A DNA stretch of 64,000 nt from Rhabditoides inermis. Taxonomy: Eukaryota; Nematoda; Chromadorea; Rhabditida; Rhabditidae. The stretch covers positions 141,001 to 205,000 of the forward strand of contig CAWZYM010000346.1 in assembly GCA_963966185.1 (NCBI GenBank), read 5' to 3'. Both the position numbers and the translations under genes were made by a program. Shown here piece by piece: positions 38,369-50,154 of the stretch (positions within the stretch are counted from its first letter, which is position 1; the number at the start of each line of letters is the position of its first letter). The notes beneath the pieces were generated by a model. That model was not told the DNA's origin, ran no database searches, and saw only the letters and a list, made by a program, of their open reading frames with translations.

Positions 38369-41253
38369 TTATCCAGAATTGCTATATCCTATAAAACAAG
38401 TGCATACGGTGCACCACAAGTGCTGAGCGCTGGGACAAACACTGTTTAGCAACGGGTATAAAAGGAACGAAGGTCGAAAGTCGATATCAGATCGATCATC
38501 AATTTGAATAAGATACATACATAGATGACGATGGAGCTCCGGGTGGTCTTTCCACACATTATAATCCACAAATTGGTTTGTAGAGATCTTTGAACAGGAA
38601 CGCAGTAAACAAGCAATATTAGCCACAAGACTACGGAGACGAGAGACAGACAGATAAATCATATTGTTTGTTGTGGTTCCTAAGATAGAAGTGACTGGGA
38701 ATAATTCGAAAATTAACTAGTGGAAACAGCTATCGATCAGCTATCACCCGGGCCTCCGTGGCCGACTAGTCTTCGACCGAGAAAAAGTCGAACATTCTGT
38801 AATTGAGAGTTTTATTATTTCATGAGAAATCGTGAATGTAAAAGCATGTGCGTAACTCACACAAATTCGGCATCTAGAAAGGATGGAGAAACGCGGAAAT
38901 AAAATTTCCCGTTGCAAATTTCACTTTCGAGTTCGTGGAAGGGCGAGTTCTCGAAACGCTCTTGAAGTTCTCCATAGTCTCTTGGCTGTCTCTCTGTGCT
39001 GTCGATGCCACTCGTGATCTGTAATTTGTTTCAAATAATTTGACGTTAAAGGATTTATCCGCACAACGTATTTACGTATTATTCCCCGATCTTCAGGATG
39101 GGGTCGATTGCGTTCTCTTCAATGAAGACGAGTTTTGAAGTTCTGTTTGCGCAGAAAAAATGTTGAAAATACGAACAATTTTTTCACATTTAGATCATTC
39201 CAAAAGATGATTTTGTGGACGAGAACAAAAACGGCCCTAACCTGAAGATCAGGCAAGATTACATTGTCCGGATACATCATTTAATTAACATGCAGAACAT
39301 TGAATGCCTCACCTCTGTCAGGTAGTGTTCACTAGTCCTTTTGAAGTAGAATGAGACACTGTGTCTGTGTGACTTCGCGTTCGATTGAATGTCCTGAATG
39401 ATGATTGCTATTTCGTATATATGTATCTTGCGTCTTTGTTTCTTATGTACTTCACACGGTATAGTATCCAAGTATATAGAGTATACGCCTTCCATAATTC
39501 CATCCATTGTTACAAACATCATAGGTATGTATAATAACTGATTGGAAACACTCGTTCATACCTTTAGAAAGCGATTGACTCCGAAAGTAGTTATCTTGGT
39601 TTTTCCCAGATTCAGATTACAGTAGGAACGAGACAGCCACTCGTCATCAATGAACAGTGCCTCAACAAAACATCAAAATTAGTATTTTTGAAAGCATAAA
39701 GGAAGTTGAGTTGTGTTTTGCTAATTTCTCATAAATTTACGTTGTAATCCGCAAAAGGTGATATTTAATAAATATATGTAAGGCTAAATATAAATATTAC
39801 ACTTTTTGTAGATTTTTTTAAAGAAAAATTGTTTTCCATTCCCACATAGTCACGTTTCATGATATTGCAAAGGGAATTTCGGAGGGAATTCCATGTCTAA
39901 ACTATATATGATTTAGATTTCATGCGATTCACACTATTCGCACGCTTTCAGACCTGGAGAAACTGAGAGGTTTTCGGCTGTGATATCAATTCTCACTTAA
40001 ATATTTCACATTCAATAGAATATATTAGATTAGAAAGCGAATAGATCGAGTGTGCACACAGATTTTCTACCAGACGTTCAACAAAAATCACTGAAATTGA
40101 GCTTTAAAGTAAGTCATACAAGCTGATGGCGACCAAACAGCTATCAGAAATACTTATCCTAGGAAGAAATCGTTCGCAAACCCATTTTCTAGTTCTCAGA
40201 ACTGACCAAATTTTTCGAGATATTTACGTTTCTTCTTCGTAGCTAGAACCGTGTGGCTTTGGCCTTTTTTGCCGCTCCTAACTCTATTCTCTCCAGCAGT
40301 GAATTAGCCGGAGTGGCCTAGTGGATAGAATGGTCGTCTCTAGACCGGTAGGGTCTAGAGACGACCATTCTATCCAGCGTTCGCCATCTGCCGACGCAAT
40401 TCGTTCTACCCATTGGGTCATCGCCGGTTATTTCACAGCTAGTGCGAATGAATTCAAGCGGCAAAATCCATTAGAAGACCACACTTTCTTCTGGGATCGG
40501 AGGCGGTCGGAGGAATTGGGTTTCCACATAGAGAACATCTCAGCCAGATGTCAGTTTGGTCACCATTGGCTTACATGACCAACACTAAGTATCAGTTACA
40601 TAACATAATAACCAAATTCACCAATGGATTAAATATTTGAAGGTTCTTTAAGCGTCCGACATCAAGGTAATCGATCAGATCATCTAAAACGAGATTCGCA
40701 AAAAAACATCGTATTCAAAATCGTTTTTCGTGTTTGTGATAGCATGTTATAGAGAATACCTGGCACGACTAGCGAGTGCGAAGAACTCGTCGAAGGAAAT
40801 TCCAATATCACCGTTTCAGGTGTGTGCTCGCGGAAGGCCCGAGGGAGAAAGTCTAATACAATCATAAACAACACTACAACAGCGAAACATCACGCACCGC
40901 ACATGTCTTGGTTGTTGACAACGAAACAGATCGTTTTGTTGAAACGAGACAAAGTCGGCAGCAGTTTGTCGCAGTCAGCAGCATTCAAATTGTTCTAGAA
41001 GGTTGGTCAACGAGTTTTGGACGGAGAATGAAGTAACGTGAAACCCACGATATAGAGCTGATACACCAGTGCACGTGAACAGACAGCATTGAAGTGTGAT
41101 GCGAGGGCTTCGGACGTCGTGACATCGACCTGGTTCGAGTCGGCAACGCCGTCGCGCAACCGTCGCGTGGAATAGCCGGCATCCACGAACCGCGTGTTCC
41201 TGGATTATCAAGTCTGATATCAAGCTCTATCTCGCTCTCTCTCTCTCTCTCTC

Positions 41254-41334
<81 letters not shown>

Positions 41335-42078
41335 AGATGCACTGTACACTTACCATTGCCATTGCGTTGGAGTGTTGTAGTTGTAGTGTTCCGCTGTACC
41401 TTCCAGTTGGAGGTCCTCACACTTTTCTCTTTCCACGTACTCCGTTTCTCCCTCGCAATCCGTCTCGCCATAATCGTCGTAATCGTCGTAATCGTAGTCG
41501 TCGTAATCGTCTGAGTCAGCAAAATCTTCTCTTTCAAGAGGCGGTTCATCTTCCTCTTCGTCTTCAACTTCATTCTTGTTGTTTTCGTCCTAAAAAGATA
41601 AACAAAAATGTATACAGCACGTCTCGCTCACCGGCATCATGTCCCTCCACAGGCACAGATTAGCCGGGTACTTGACGAGCTTGTCGCTGTATGCGAGGAA
41701 CACGTCGCGATGCAGTCGACTGACCCGCTCGAATTGGATGAGATGGACGGGAGAGAGGTATTGCGCGATGTGCAACCACACCTCAGGCGGCAAAAGGGGA
41801 ACCTATAGTAGAGGTCAGACTCGTTTTTTTTCTGGCAAAAGACCCTCAGAAACCCCCCCCCCCAGAAAGATTCTCAAAAAGATTTCAGAACGCGCCCCCA
41901 CCCTCAGAAAGATCCTTAGAAAGTGTCTTTTCGTATCATAGAGCGGTTTTTTGATGCATAATCGACAATGACCTCACCTTATAACAAAAACATGTTTGTC
42001 AGAAAAAAAACGTTCGAAACTTGCCTCGAGAGTGAGTTGCGACAACTGGTCTGAAATATCAGGCGGAAGAGTGGACAT
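38369..42078 (-). CDS. F-box protein gene, copy B (11 coding exons)
   Basis: Exons correspond one-to-one to copy A: 42025-42078, 41632-41802, 41354-41589, 41049-41199, 40898-40994, 40760-40852, 40622-40683, 39562-39660, 39313-39393, 38861-39018 and 38369-38630. Frames and splice sites are intact. One difference I checked (GGAATAGCC for GGAGTAGCC in exon 4) is synonymous. The gene starts about 1.46 kb downstream of the complete DAAM stop on the same strand, so it is the immediate downstream neighbour of DAAM. The intron after the acidic exon has a longer CT run than in copy A. Confidence 0.8.
40298..40578 (+). mobile_element. tRNA-like SINE head with a perfect 24-bp hairpin, copy B
   Basis: Same element in F-box copy B, with arms at 40323-40346 and 40352-40375. 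The only nearby change is GCGTTCGCC for GGGTTCGCC in the box-B-like site. Confidence 0.55.
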
Positions 42079-42499
42079 CTGAAATAACGTGAAAAATGAG
42101 CGACGTGAAAAGCGCGCGTGTTTGTGCGAAAACGCGTAGTAATGCGCAATCGCTTGACAGGCGAATCGATCGCTTGGCATATACGCCCGCTGGCCGCGGC
42201 GATTTGATAGTGAGCACTCGATAGGCGGATGGCAGAGACGGTCAGACAGCCAGACAGATAGCACACTCTCACTGTCTCTGGCCTCGAGCGTAGCACAGGT
42301 CATGCATACTCGCACTCACTAACGCCTTCTATTTTGTTGAACATGCGTTTACATTAGCTACATGTATATGTAGAATCGCAAAATGAAAAGAGTACATTTG
42401 TTTCAAAAACGATGAAGCGTATTCACGAAGCCTGTTTACAATTGAGATCAAATGTACATATTTATTTTAAAAATGTAGTGTAAAGAGATGGACTCTGTT

Positions 42500-42746
42500 T
42501 TATCCCAATGCAGCAAAAGACCATGCATAAAGCGTTTACAAATACTAAGACAAACGACAAACCTGCACCTCTCTCTCCTCTCTTTCTCTTCTCTCTCTCC
42601 TATTTTCTACTTAATCCTTACTGTCTGTCATTTGTATATCGTTGTGTTCACTGGTTAGTATGAACAGAACATATCAGAATGCGCAGGTTTGTGTTAGTAT
42701 TTGTAAACATTTTATGTATGTGTTTTTGCTGCATTGAAATAAGGCA
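42500..42746. mobile_element. imperfect inverted-repeat element, copy B
   Basis: Equivalent element upstream of F-box copy B, with the same arms and a slightly different CT-rich centre. Confidence 0.6.
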
Positions 42747-42932
42747 TCCTTTCGTTAGAATTCATAGAAATTTTTAATATGCGCTGAATTATGACTATTG
42801 ATCTGGATTATATCAAAAACATATATGTACATATCTCCTTCTGCTCTTTCTATCTCCCTCTGTTCTCTCCTTCTCTCACTGTTCCTTCTCTCTCTTTTTC
42901 ACTGTTCCTTCTCTCTCTTCCACTGTTCTCTA

Positions 42933-42982
<50 letters not shown>

Positions 42983-43535
42983 CTTCTCTCTCTGTACCTC
43001 TATTACTTTCTGCTCTTCTCTGTCTATCTTTCCAGCATAAAGTTCTGTCCAGAAACTCTACACAGTTTCTACTCACCGCATTTTGCAAAGTAAGTATCAA
43101 ATAATTTTGTCAATTTTTCATGGTGATCTTGTTTTGTTTTGGTCATTTGTTCTTGAACCCAGCAACGAGTAAAATATTTATTTGTAAAACACTGTGTATG
43201 TATATCCATTATGTACATGTATTGGTGCTAAAACTATATGCGCACACTAGTATGTTTGATAGAAACACTAATTTGTACTCTTCGTACAAAACCAACTGCG
43301 TAAAGTGAGATAGAGTGATTGAAATAGTCCAATCGAATACTGCGCAAGGGCCACCGAGCAATAAGTGAGAGAGTGGTTAGAATCTGGAGAGATTACTGTA
43401 CTACTTGAGCCACAACCAACAAGTAACACACAATAAAGACGAATGAATGTAAAGCATGGATTGGTAAAGAATCGAGGTAACCGGGGGGCAGACGCGGGGC
43501 CGACGCGGGGCAGACGGGGCTCCTGACGGGGCGCC

Positions 43536-43663
43536 TCACGTCCTCGCTGTCTTCTTGACGCGGAATGACGTCCGAAGTCGACTCAGCTCGTCGCGGAACA
43601 TGTCTCCTGACTGGAGAGCCGCCACCAGCTGATCGAAGTCACGCTCCTTCTCCTTGCGACGGT
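43536..43663 (-). other. DAAM: DAAM last exon: DAD autoregulatory tail
   Basis: The exon encodes (N)[19 protein letters not shown], then [22 protein letters not shown] and TGA. The amphipathic FDQLVAAL helix followed by a basic stretch is the DAD, which binds the armadillo region to hold the formin inactive. Downstream, an AATAAA lies at about 43176-43186 on the minus strand (TTTATTT on plus), some 350 nt after the stop. Confidence 0.9.
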
Positions 43664-44583
43664 CTGAAGAGACAGAGAGATGAGAGAGGGATAGAGGGAG
43701 AGAGAGGGAGAGAGAGAGAGAGAGAGAGAGTGAGAGAGAGAGAGAGAGAGTGAGAGAGTGAGAGAGAGAGAGAGACTCACTCTTCTTAGCAAAGCAGCTC
43801 CTGGCGAGTGTCTGTCTTTTCCCTCGCTCGATCTGCTCCGTTTCCAGCCACAGTTGGTGAGAGCACTCGCTGAAAGTTGTTTGTTTAAAGGTGTACCCTC
43901 TAGTTTTCGAAGTTGAGTTAGCACCGAAATGTGAAAAGGTACTAAAAAGGATACACCTTTGTCGATTGGACCATATGCCGGAAATGCCGGGAAGATGGAG
44001 AAATTATTACACAATATGCACGTTTGTGCACACTTCTGCACCCTTTTCCCTTAAACTTGTGTCAACTTTGAAAATCATTGGGTGAACTCCCTTTAACTTT
44101 CTTGTTTGTTATTTACCTGTATGTATTCAGGAACCTTGTGATGATCGAGAAGAACTCATCAGGCGACGACGTCTCATCAAACGCAAACAGACGGCAACAC
44201 TCGGAGAACTGAAAAGAATTGAGTGGAAAGTGGAATACGTTTCGAACCAGTGAGATACGTTTCAATCGACGCATAACAGGACAATATTGATAATCATGAT
44301 TACATGATAATCACTAATTCGAAAATGTTTTCAATTTTTATCGATTTGTCACATAGTAAAAGGTTCAGATGTTCTTCTTTCATCTCTGGATGCAGCCATG
44401 TTCACCTTTATTTTCATTTCGGCGAATGCTTTCTCCAATTGGGCAAACTCCGAGGAGGCCGACTGGGCGAATGCCTTCGACACATCCACGAAGCGATCAT
44501 CCGGGGAGGGCTGGAAGCAGACCTCTCTCTCTCTCTCCATCCCTCTCTCTCTCTCTATGCTCTCTCTCTCTCTCTCTCTCTCT

Positions 44584-44623
<40 letters not shown>

Positions 44624-44736
44624 CCCCCCCCCTCTCTCCCTTTCTCCTCTCTCGTTTTCTCTCTCCCCCCTCTCTCCCCCCTCTCTCTCCTCCCCCTCTC
44701 TCTCTCCTCTCTCGTTCTCTCTCTCTCTTTCTCTTT

Positions 44737-44767
<31 letters not shown>

Positions 44768-44783
44768 TTCTCTCCTCTCTCCC

Positions 44784-44818
<35 letters not shown>

Positions 44819-45520
44819 TTCTCTCCCTCTCCCTCTCCCTCTCCCTCTCCCTCTCCCTCTCCCTCTCCCTCTCCCTCTCCCTCTCCTCTCCCTCTCCCTT
44901 CTCCCTCTCCCTCTCCCTCTCCCTCTCCCTCTCCCTCTCCCTCTCCCTCTCCCTCTCCCTCTCCCTCTCCCTCTCCCTCTCCCTCTCCCTCTCCCTCTCC
45001 CTCTCCCTCTCCTCTCCCCCCCCTCTCCTCTCTCTCCCCTCTCCCTCTCCCTCTCCCTCTCCCTCTCCCTCTCTCTCTCTCTCTATGTCTCTCTCTCCCT
45101 CTCTCTCTCTCTGTCTCTGTCTCTCTCTCCCTCTCCTCTCTCTCTCTCTCTCTCTCTATGTCTCTCTCTCCCTCTCTCTCTCTGTCTCTGTCTCTCTCTC
45201 CCTCTCTCTCTCTCTCCCCTCTCTCTCCCTCTCTCTCTCCCTCTCTCCCTCCCTCTCTCCCCTCTCTCTCTCTCCCTCTCCCTCTCCCCCCCCCTCTCTC
45301 CCTCACCTCCTCTCCCTCCTGCGCCGCTCCACTCATCGCAATCTCTGCTCGAATGAATGCGATCGACTGCTCGAGGGAAGTGATCTCACACGAGACCTCG
45401 GAGCGGCTGCAGCGTATCGAGTATTGATTAGTTGTGTATTGATTAGTATTGATTAGTAATCATTAGTGTTGGTTAATTCTGGTTCGGTAAAAACAACCGA
45501 TGTGTCTACGACAAGTGTAT

Positions 45521-45558
<38 letters not shown>

Positions 45559-46532
45559 GAAGAGAGAGAGAGAGAGAGGGAGAGGGGGAGAGAGAAAGGG
45601 AGAGGGAGAGGGAGAGAGAGAGAGAAAAAGAGAGCTCTTCTTACCTGAATCTCGCCGCCTCGTGCACACTCGACAGTTCGCGGCCCATCTTGGCGCAATC
45701 GGGAAACGCGCGCTCCACCTGTCAATTGTCAGTATGTCATTGTCACCCTGTCACCCTGTCATACTGTCACTGTCACCCTGTCACCCTGTCATACTGTCAC
45801 TGTCACCCTGTCAGCCTGTCATAATGTCACTCTGTCACGCTGTCCGCCTGTCACCACTCACTTCCCGACATATGTAGTGCTGGAGGCTCCTCTCCGCTCG
45901 GCTCACACTCTTCACATCCACGGGTCGAGTGAGGGAGGACAGGTCGAAACCTGCATACATCGTACTACTTGTACATCGTACTTTTTTTTCTTTTCTTGCG
46001 CTGTGCGGTCGGTTTGATAAATGATCCTGCGGTTTGATAAATGATCCTATCGATCAAGAATCGTCGTCCACCACTAACCTCTATTGCTAAACTGTATTCC
46101 CCCGGCGTTAGCCTACCAAGATCTTGGCCCTACTGCATGCTTCCATTCATATTGTTGTGATTGCAATGTTATGTACAGCTATAACGATTCCGGATAAATC
46201 TCTGAACTCTGAACTCTGATCGTACTACTTTAATATAGTTGGTTTTGAAAAGTGTGTGAAGTAATCGTTCCCACATCGTTCTAAGCGAATTGTAGGCATT
46301 TAGATTCTAATTACGGTCACAGTAACTGTTTTATTTATCTCAAATCAAGTTGCACATGGTAATGAAATTTACGGTAAGGTAAAGTACAGTAATACAGTAA
46401 CTTACCGTACGCATTTCCCAGTCTCTTTCCGTTGTTGAGATAGTTTCCAACTGCGAGGAGAACGGAGAGATACTGGCGGAATCTCTTGTTGGTCGAGAGG
46501 GCCGACGAGGCTTTGACAACCGCTGAAGAATT

Positions 46533-46571
<39 letters not shown>

Positions 46572-46629
46572 TGTGAGAGAGAGAGAGAGAGAGTGAGAGA
46601 GAGAGAGTGAGAGAGAGAGAGAGATAGAG

Positions 46630-46669
<40 letters not shown>

Positions 46670-46723
46670 TGTGTGAGAGAGAGAGAGTGAGAGAGAGAGA
46701 GTGAGAGAGAGAGAGAGATAGAG

Positions 46724-46770
<47 letters not shown>

Positions 46771-46801
46771 TAGATAGATAGAGAGAGAGAGATAGAGAGA
46801 T

Positions 46802-46883
<82 letters not shown>

Positions 46884-49800
46884 GGAGAGAGAGAGAGAGA
46901 GATGGTCTCACCCTGAATGCTGGGCGCCACATCGTCCACTCTCTCCTTGAATGTCCGAATGATATGCAGACACTTCAGTCGCTGCTCGAATCGCGGGATT
47001 CTGAAAGCAAAAAAAAGTTTCATTTCGTTACTCACTTTTATAGGTCAGGTATATTGGAATTGCCGAGCTGAGTTTTCCAAAATACGGACAGTGCGCTTTC
47101 TAGATCTTATGGTTGTAAAATTGTAATGTTTCAGGAGTCCGTTGTGGTATTGCATTCAGGTTGCTATTCTGTTAATTACTCGCAAATGAAACGTAACTAT
47201 TACATGTCCCACACAGCAATACGATGAACTAGTTTTAACACCAAATTTTGGTGAAAAAACATTGATTTGTTCACAACATCATTTCTTTTTTTAAATTGAA
47301 ACTACAAAGAATCATTACTATGATGATGTTTTATTTAACTGTACTATAAAAAACTGTACTATTATAAACACTCACTGTGCGGTCTCGTATAGATATCGAT
47401 CGGCGAGGGCGAGGACAGACGCCGATTTGTACTTGCCCACTGTCTCATTCAAACGACACAACTCGTCCTTCGACGGAACGAACTTCAACATCTGAAAGGA
47501 AGAACAGTTAGCCACGCCCTACTAGCCACGCCCCTTATTTAAAACTGAAAAAGTTGAGGAGTGGTAAGTGTTTTTCTTTTATTTCCGAATTTATTTATGC
47601 GAAACAGATTTCGATTCGCCATTTGTTTTCCTGTACTACTCCTAACTAATTGTCATCGCCAAAACGACTGGTCACGCTTTCAGCAGTGCCCACTTTTTCT
47701 CTTCGACGAGGCTACGCCACGCCACTTTTAGCCCCGCCCCTCACCTGCTCGATCATATCCCTCGGAATCGCGTCCTTGTCCATCTTCAAGACAGCCGCGC
47801 GGATTTCCCTGAATCATTGATTGACTTCAAATTATTCAATTCAACATTAGTTTATTGACTTATTGCTTGATCACTCACCTGTTGCTCATTTTGAGTTTGG
47901 ACAGCATGATAGTGCAGTTCTGAGCTTTGCGCGAATCGATCACAGAGATCTGAACGGTATTCTTCTTCTATGTTCATTCGCACTCTGTGTACTGTTGAAA
48001 TACCACGTAGAGGTCGACTTTGATGCAATCGTACTACCCTATAACACTGTGTTTCAGCAAAACGGATGCGTATTCTTTCTTGTCATTTCAGCTAACACAT
48101 AACCCTCATCACATTCTTTCTCGACTAGCCCCGCCCCTGTGGCCCCGCACTCTCTAGCCCCGCCCCCTTCGCCCCGCCCCCTCTCACCTGAGTGTCCCTC
48201 CGTCGGTTGATGGTCCCGGCCACGCTCGCGTCGTCATCGTCTTTGTGCCCGGCTGTGGCTGCGAACGACGCCGCCAGCAGAGGCAGATCGAGCTGGAGAC
48301 AATCAATCGATAATCAATCGATATTCGATCGATAATCAATCAATAGTGTAATAAATAGATACTCTTTGGATCAAGCTGTTTCCTACATTTTCGATGTGTT
48401 TCATTTTTGAGTCAATGAAACGCTAACAGTATTCAAATTGTTGTGAGTGGAAGTAATACATGTTATTGGTCGTGTGAAACATATGAAGTATATGAGCGAA
48501 ATGATGTGAATAATCGTGATAGGTTGTTTAGTTGTTATCTATGCCGAGCTGTTCTCGTGAAATGGTGCATTTCTCCTTGGTATATCAACGATGACAATTT
48601 ATATTTTATTAGGGTTATGTACACATGTTTGTTTTTGATTGAACAAAGGAAAAGGATTATTACTATATCAAGTGATGTACAGAGTGTTAGTGTATGTGTG
48701 AAACGTATGCATATAATTTTCATGACAATGAAATGTAACATAAAACAAGAGGCTTTCCCTGATGATGCCAGAAAGGCGAAACGTCGGAATAAACTGTTTC
48801 TTTCGCGGTACATCGGCTGAACATCACATCTCAACATATTACAAGAATCCGTCTAATCATAATTTGTAACAAAAACATGATTTTCTCACTTGCTTGTAGA
48901 CTTTGGCATCGTCGAGTTGATCCCAAACAGTGCCGGCGATCTACAATAGAGCACTGTTAGCCCCGCCCGACCACAGGCATTCCCCGCCCCTCGAAGCCCC
49001 GCCCACCTTGTCCTTGCTGAGCCTCTGCCAGTTGAGACTGCGCATCGCGTGCGGTGGCAGCGGCACCGGCTTCTTCTCCTGGACAAAGTATTGATTGATT
49101 GCTTTGTTGAAATATTGATTTTTTTGTTTTTGTTTTTTCTCGTGACAAAAGGTAGGCGTAGTTATATTCCTTAATCGTATTGTGCATATTTTCAATCATC
49201 CCGCATTATCTGGAGTTTGAAACGTATGATTTGAAATGATTGGTATATGTGTGAAAAATTCAATGATCCTATTCGGCCATGAAACGTTTGTTCCACGTAC
49301 CTCTTCTTTCTTCTGCATTCCCATGAATGGTAGGGGCGGAGGGGGCGGGGCTCCGATGGGCGGGCACACGGTGGGAAGAGGCGGGGCGGGCGGGATGATG
49401 GAGGGCGGAGGAGTGACGCAGGAAGATGACGTCATCGACGAGTGACCGGAGGAGGAAGAGACTCTGAAGCGAGTGGACTGTTGATTACTGGAGTTAAGAA
49501 GTTTTTACGCTCCTCATCAACATTGTTATTATGAAAGGTGAATTTCAAATAAACACTATCATTTGTATCAGGTCGATTGTCAATACACTGGTAGGCTATT
49601 TGAGACGTTCATCAACCCGATCCGAGAAACATATTCACATCAAGGATTAGTGAACTGTTCCAAGAAGATATAAGGCGTCTAAAAATACTTTTTTGTGCCT
49701 TCTGATATGAAGTTTGCTCGAATTGTTCAGTACGATGAGCCAAACTGCGTGGTCATAGAAAACTTGTCGCGTTGATTCGTAAAACAAGAGAAAAACGGGT

Positions 49801-50110
49801 TTACATATTAGTTGTCCGAATCCACTACCTGCTGCTGGTCGACTGAGCGTCGTCCCTGTCGGCTACCCGGTTCTCGAGGTCCACGCAACGAGCACGCTCA
49901 GATTCCAGATCGTCGCGGAGCTAGGAAGACGTGAGAGACTCTCTCAGACGACGAACATGATGACAGATGGACGTTGAGAGAGAGAAAGAGAGAGAACAAT
50001 AAAAGAGAAAGAGAGGGAGAGAGAAGGAGGGGAGAGAGAGAGAGAGAGAGAACAATAAAAGAGGAAGAGAGCGAGAGAGAGAAGAAGGGAGAGAGAGAGA
50101 GAGAAAGAGA

Positions 50111-50154
<44 letters not shown>

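Larger units (their letters stand above)
35132..43098 (-). repeat. 7.97-kb segmental tandem duplication, unit 2
   Basis: This is the second copy of the unit. It differs from unit 1 by scattered substitutions, a 9-bp gain near 39520 and a CT run about 46 bp longer at 41229-41331. Beyond 43098 a third, diverged partial match continues into the 3' part of the complete DAAM gene, to about 44522. The duplication therefore started from the DAAM 3' end and its downstream neighbour. Confidence 0.93.
43781..49078 (-). other. DAAM: DAAM FH2 actin-nucleation domain exons
   Basis: Exons 49007-49078 (MRSLNWQRLSKDK), 48890-48940 (GTVWDQLDD), 48188-48292, 47879-47949 (ISVIDSRKAQNCTIMLSKLK), 47745-47808, 47376-47491 (MLKFVPSKDELCRLNE), 46912-47000 (RFEQRLKCLHIIRTF), 46406-46522 (LLAVGNYLNNGKRLGNAY), 45862-45950 (GFDLSSLTRPVDVKS), 45645-45718, 45307-45406, 44406-44522, 44117-44208 and 43781-43869. 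The two lasso tryptophans (NWQRL, VWDQL) and the GNYLNNGKRLGNAYGF signature of the knob are present, so the domain should be functional. The exon at 44406-44522 follows an intron that is almost purely purine. Confidence 0.93.

Noticed and set aside
44304..45456. Serine/leucine/proline and Arg/Glu frames of 280-352 codons
   Set aside because: They are translations of the CT/GA intron, open on both strands in several frames. DAAM splicing removes the region.
46340..47035. 231-codon minus frame rich in Ser-Leu
   Set aside because: It fuses two real DAAM exons read partly out of frame with a GA microsatellite intron.
48443..48820. 125-codon plus frame over the hammerhead-like region
   Set aside because: No family resemblance. 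It reads through the structured RNA motif and lies in a DAAM intron antisense to the gene.
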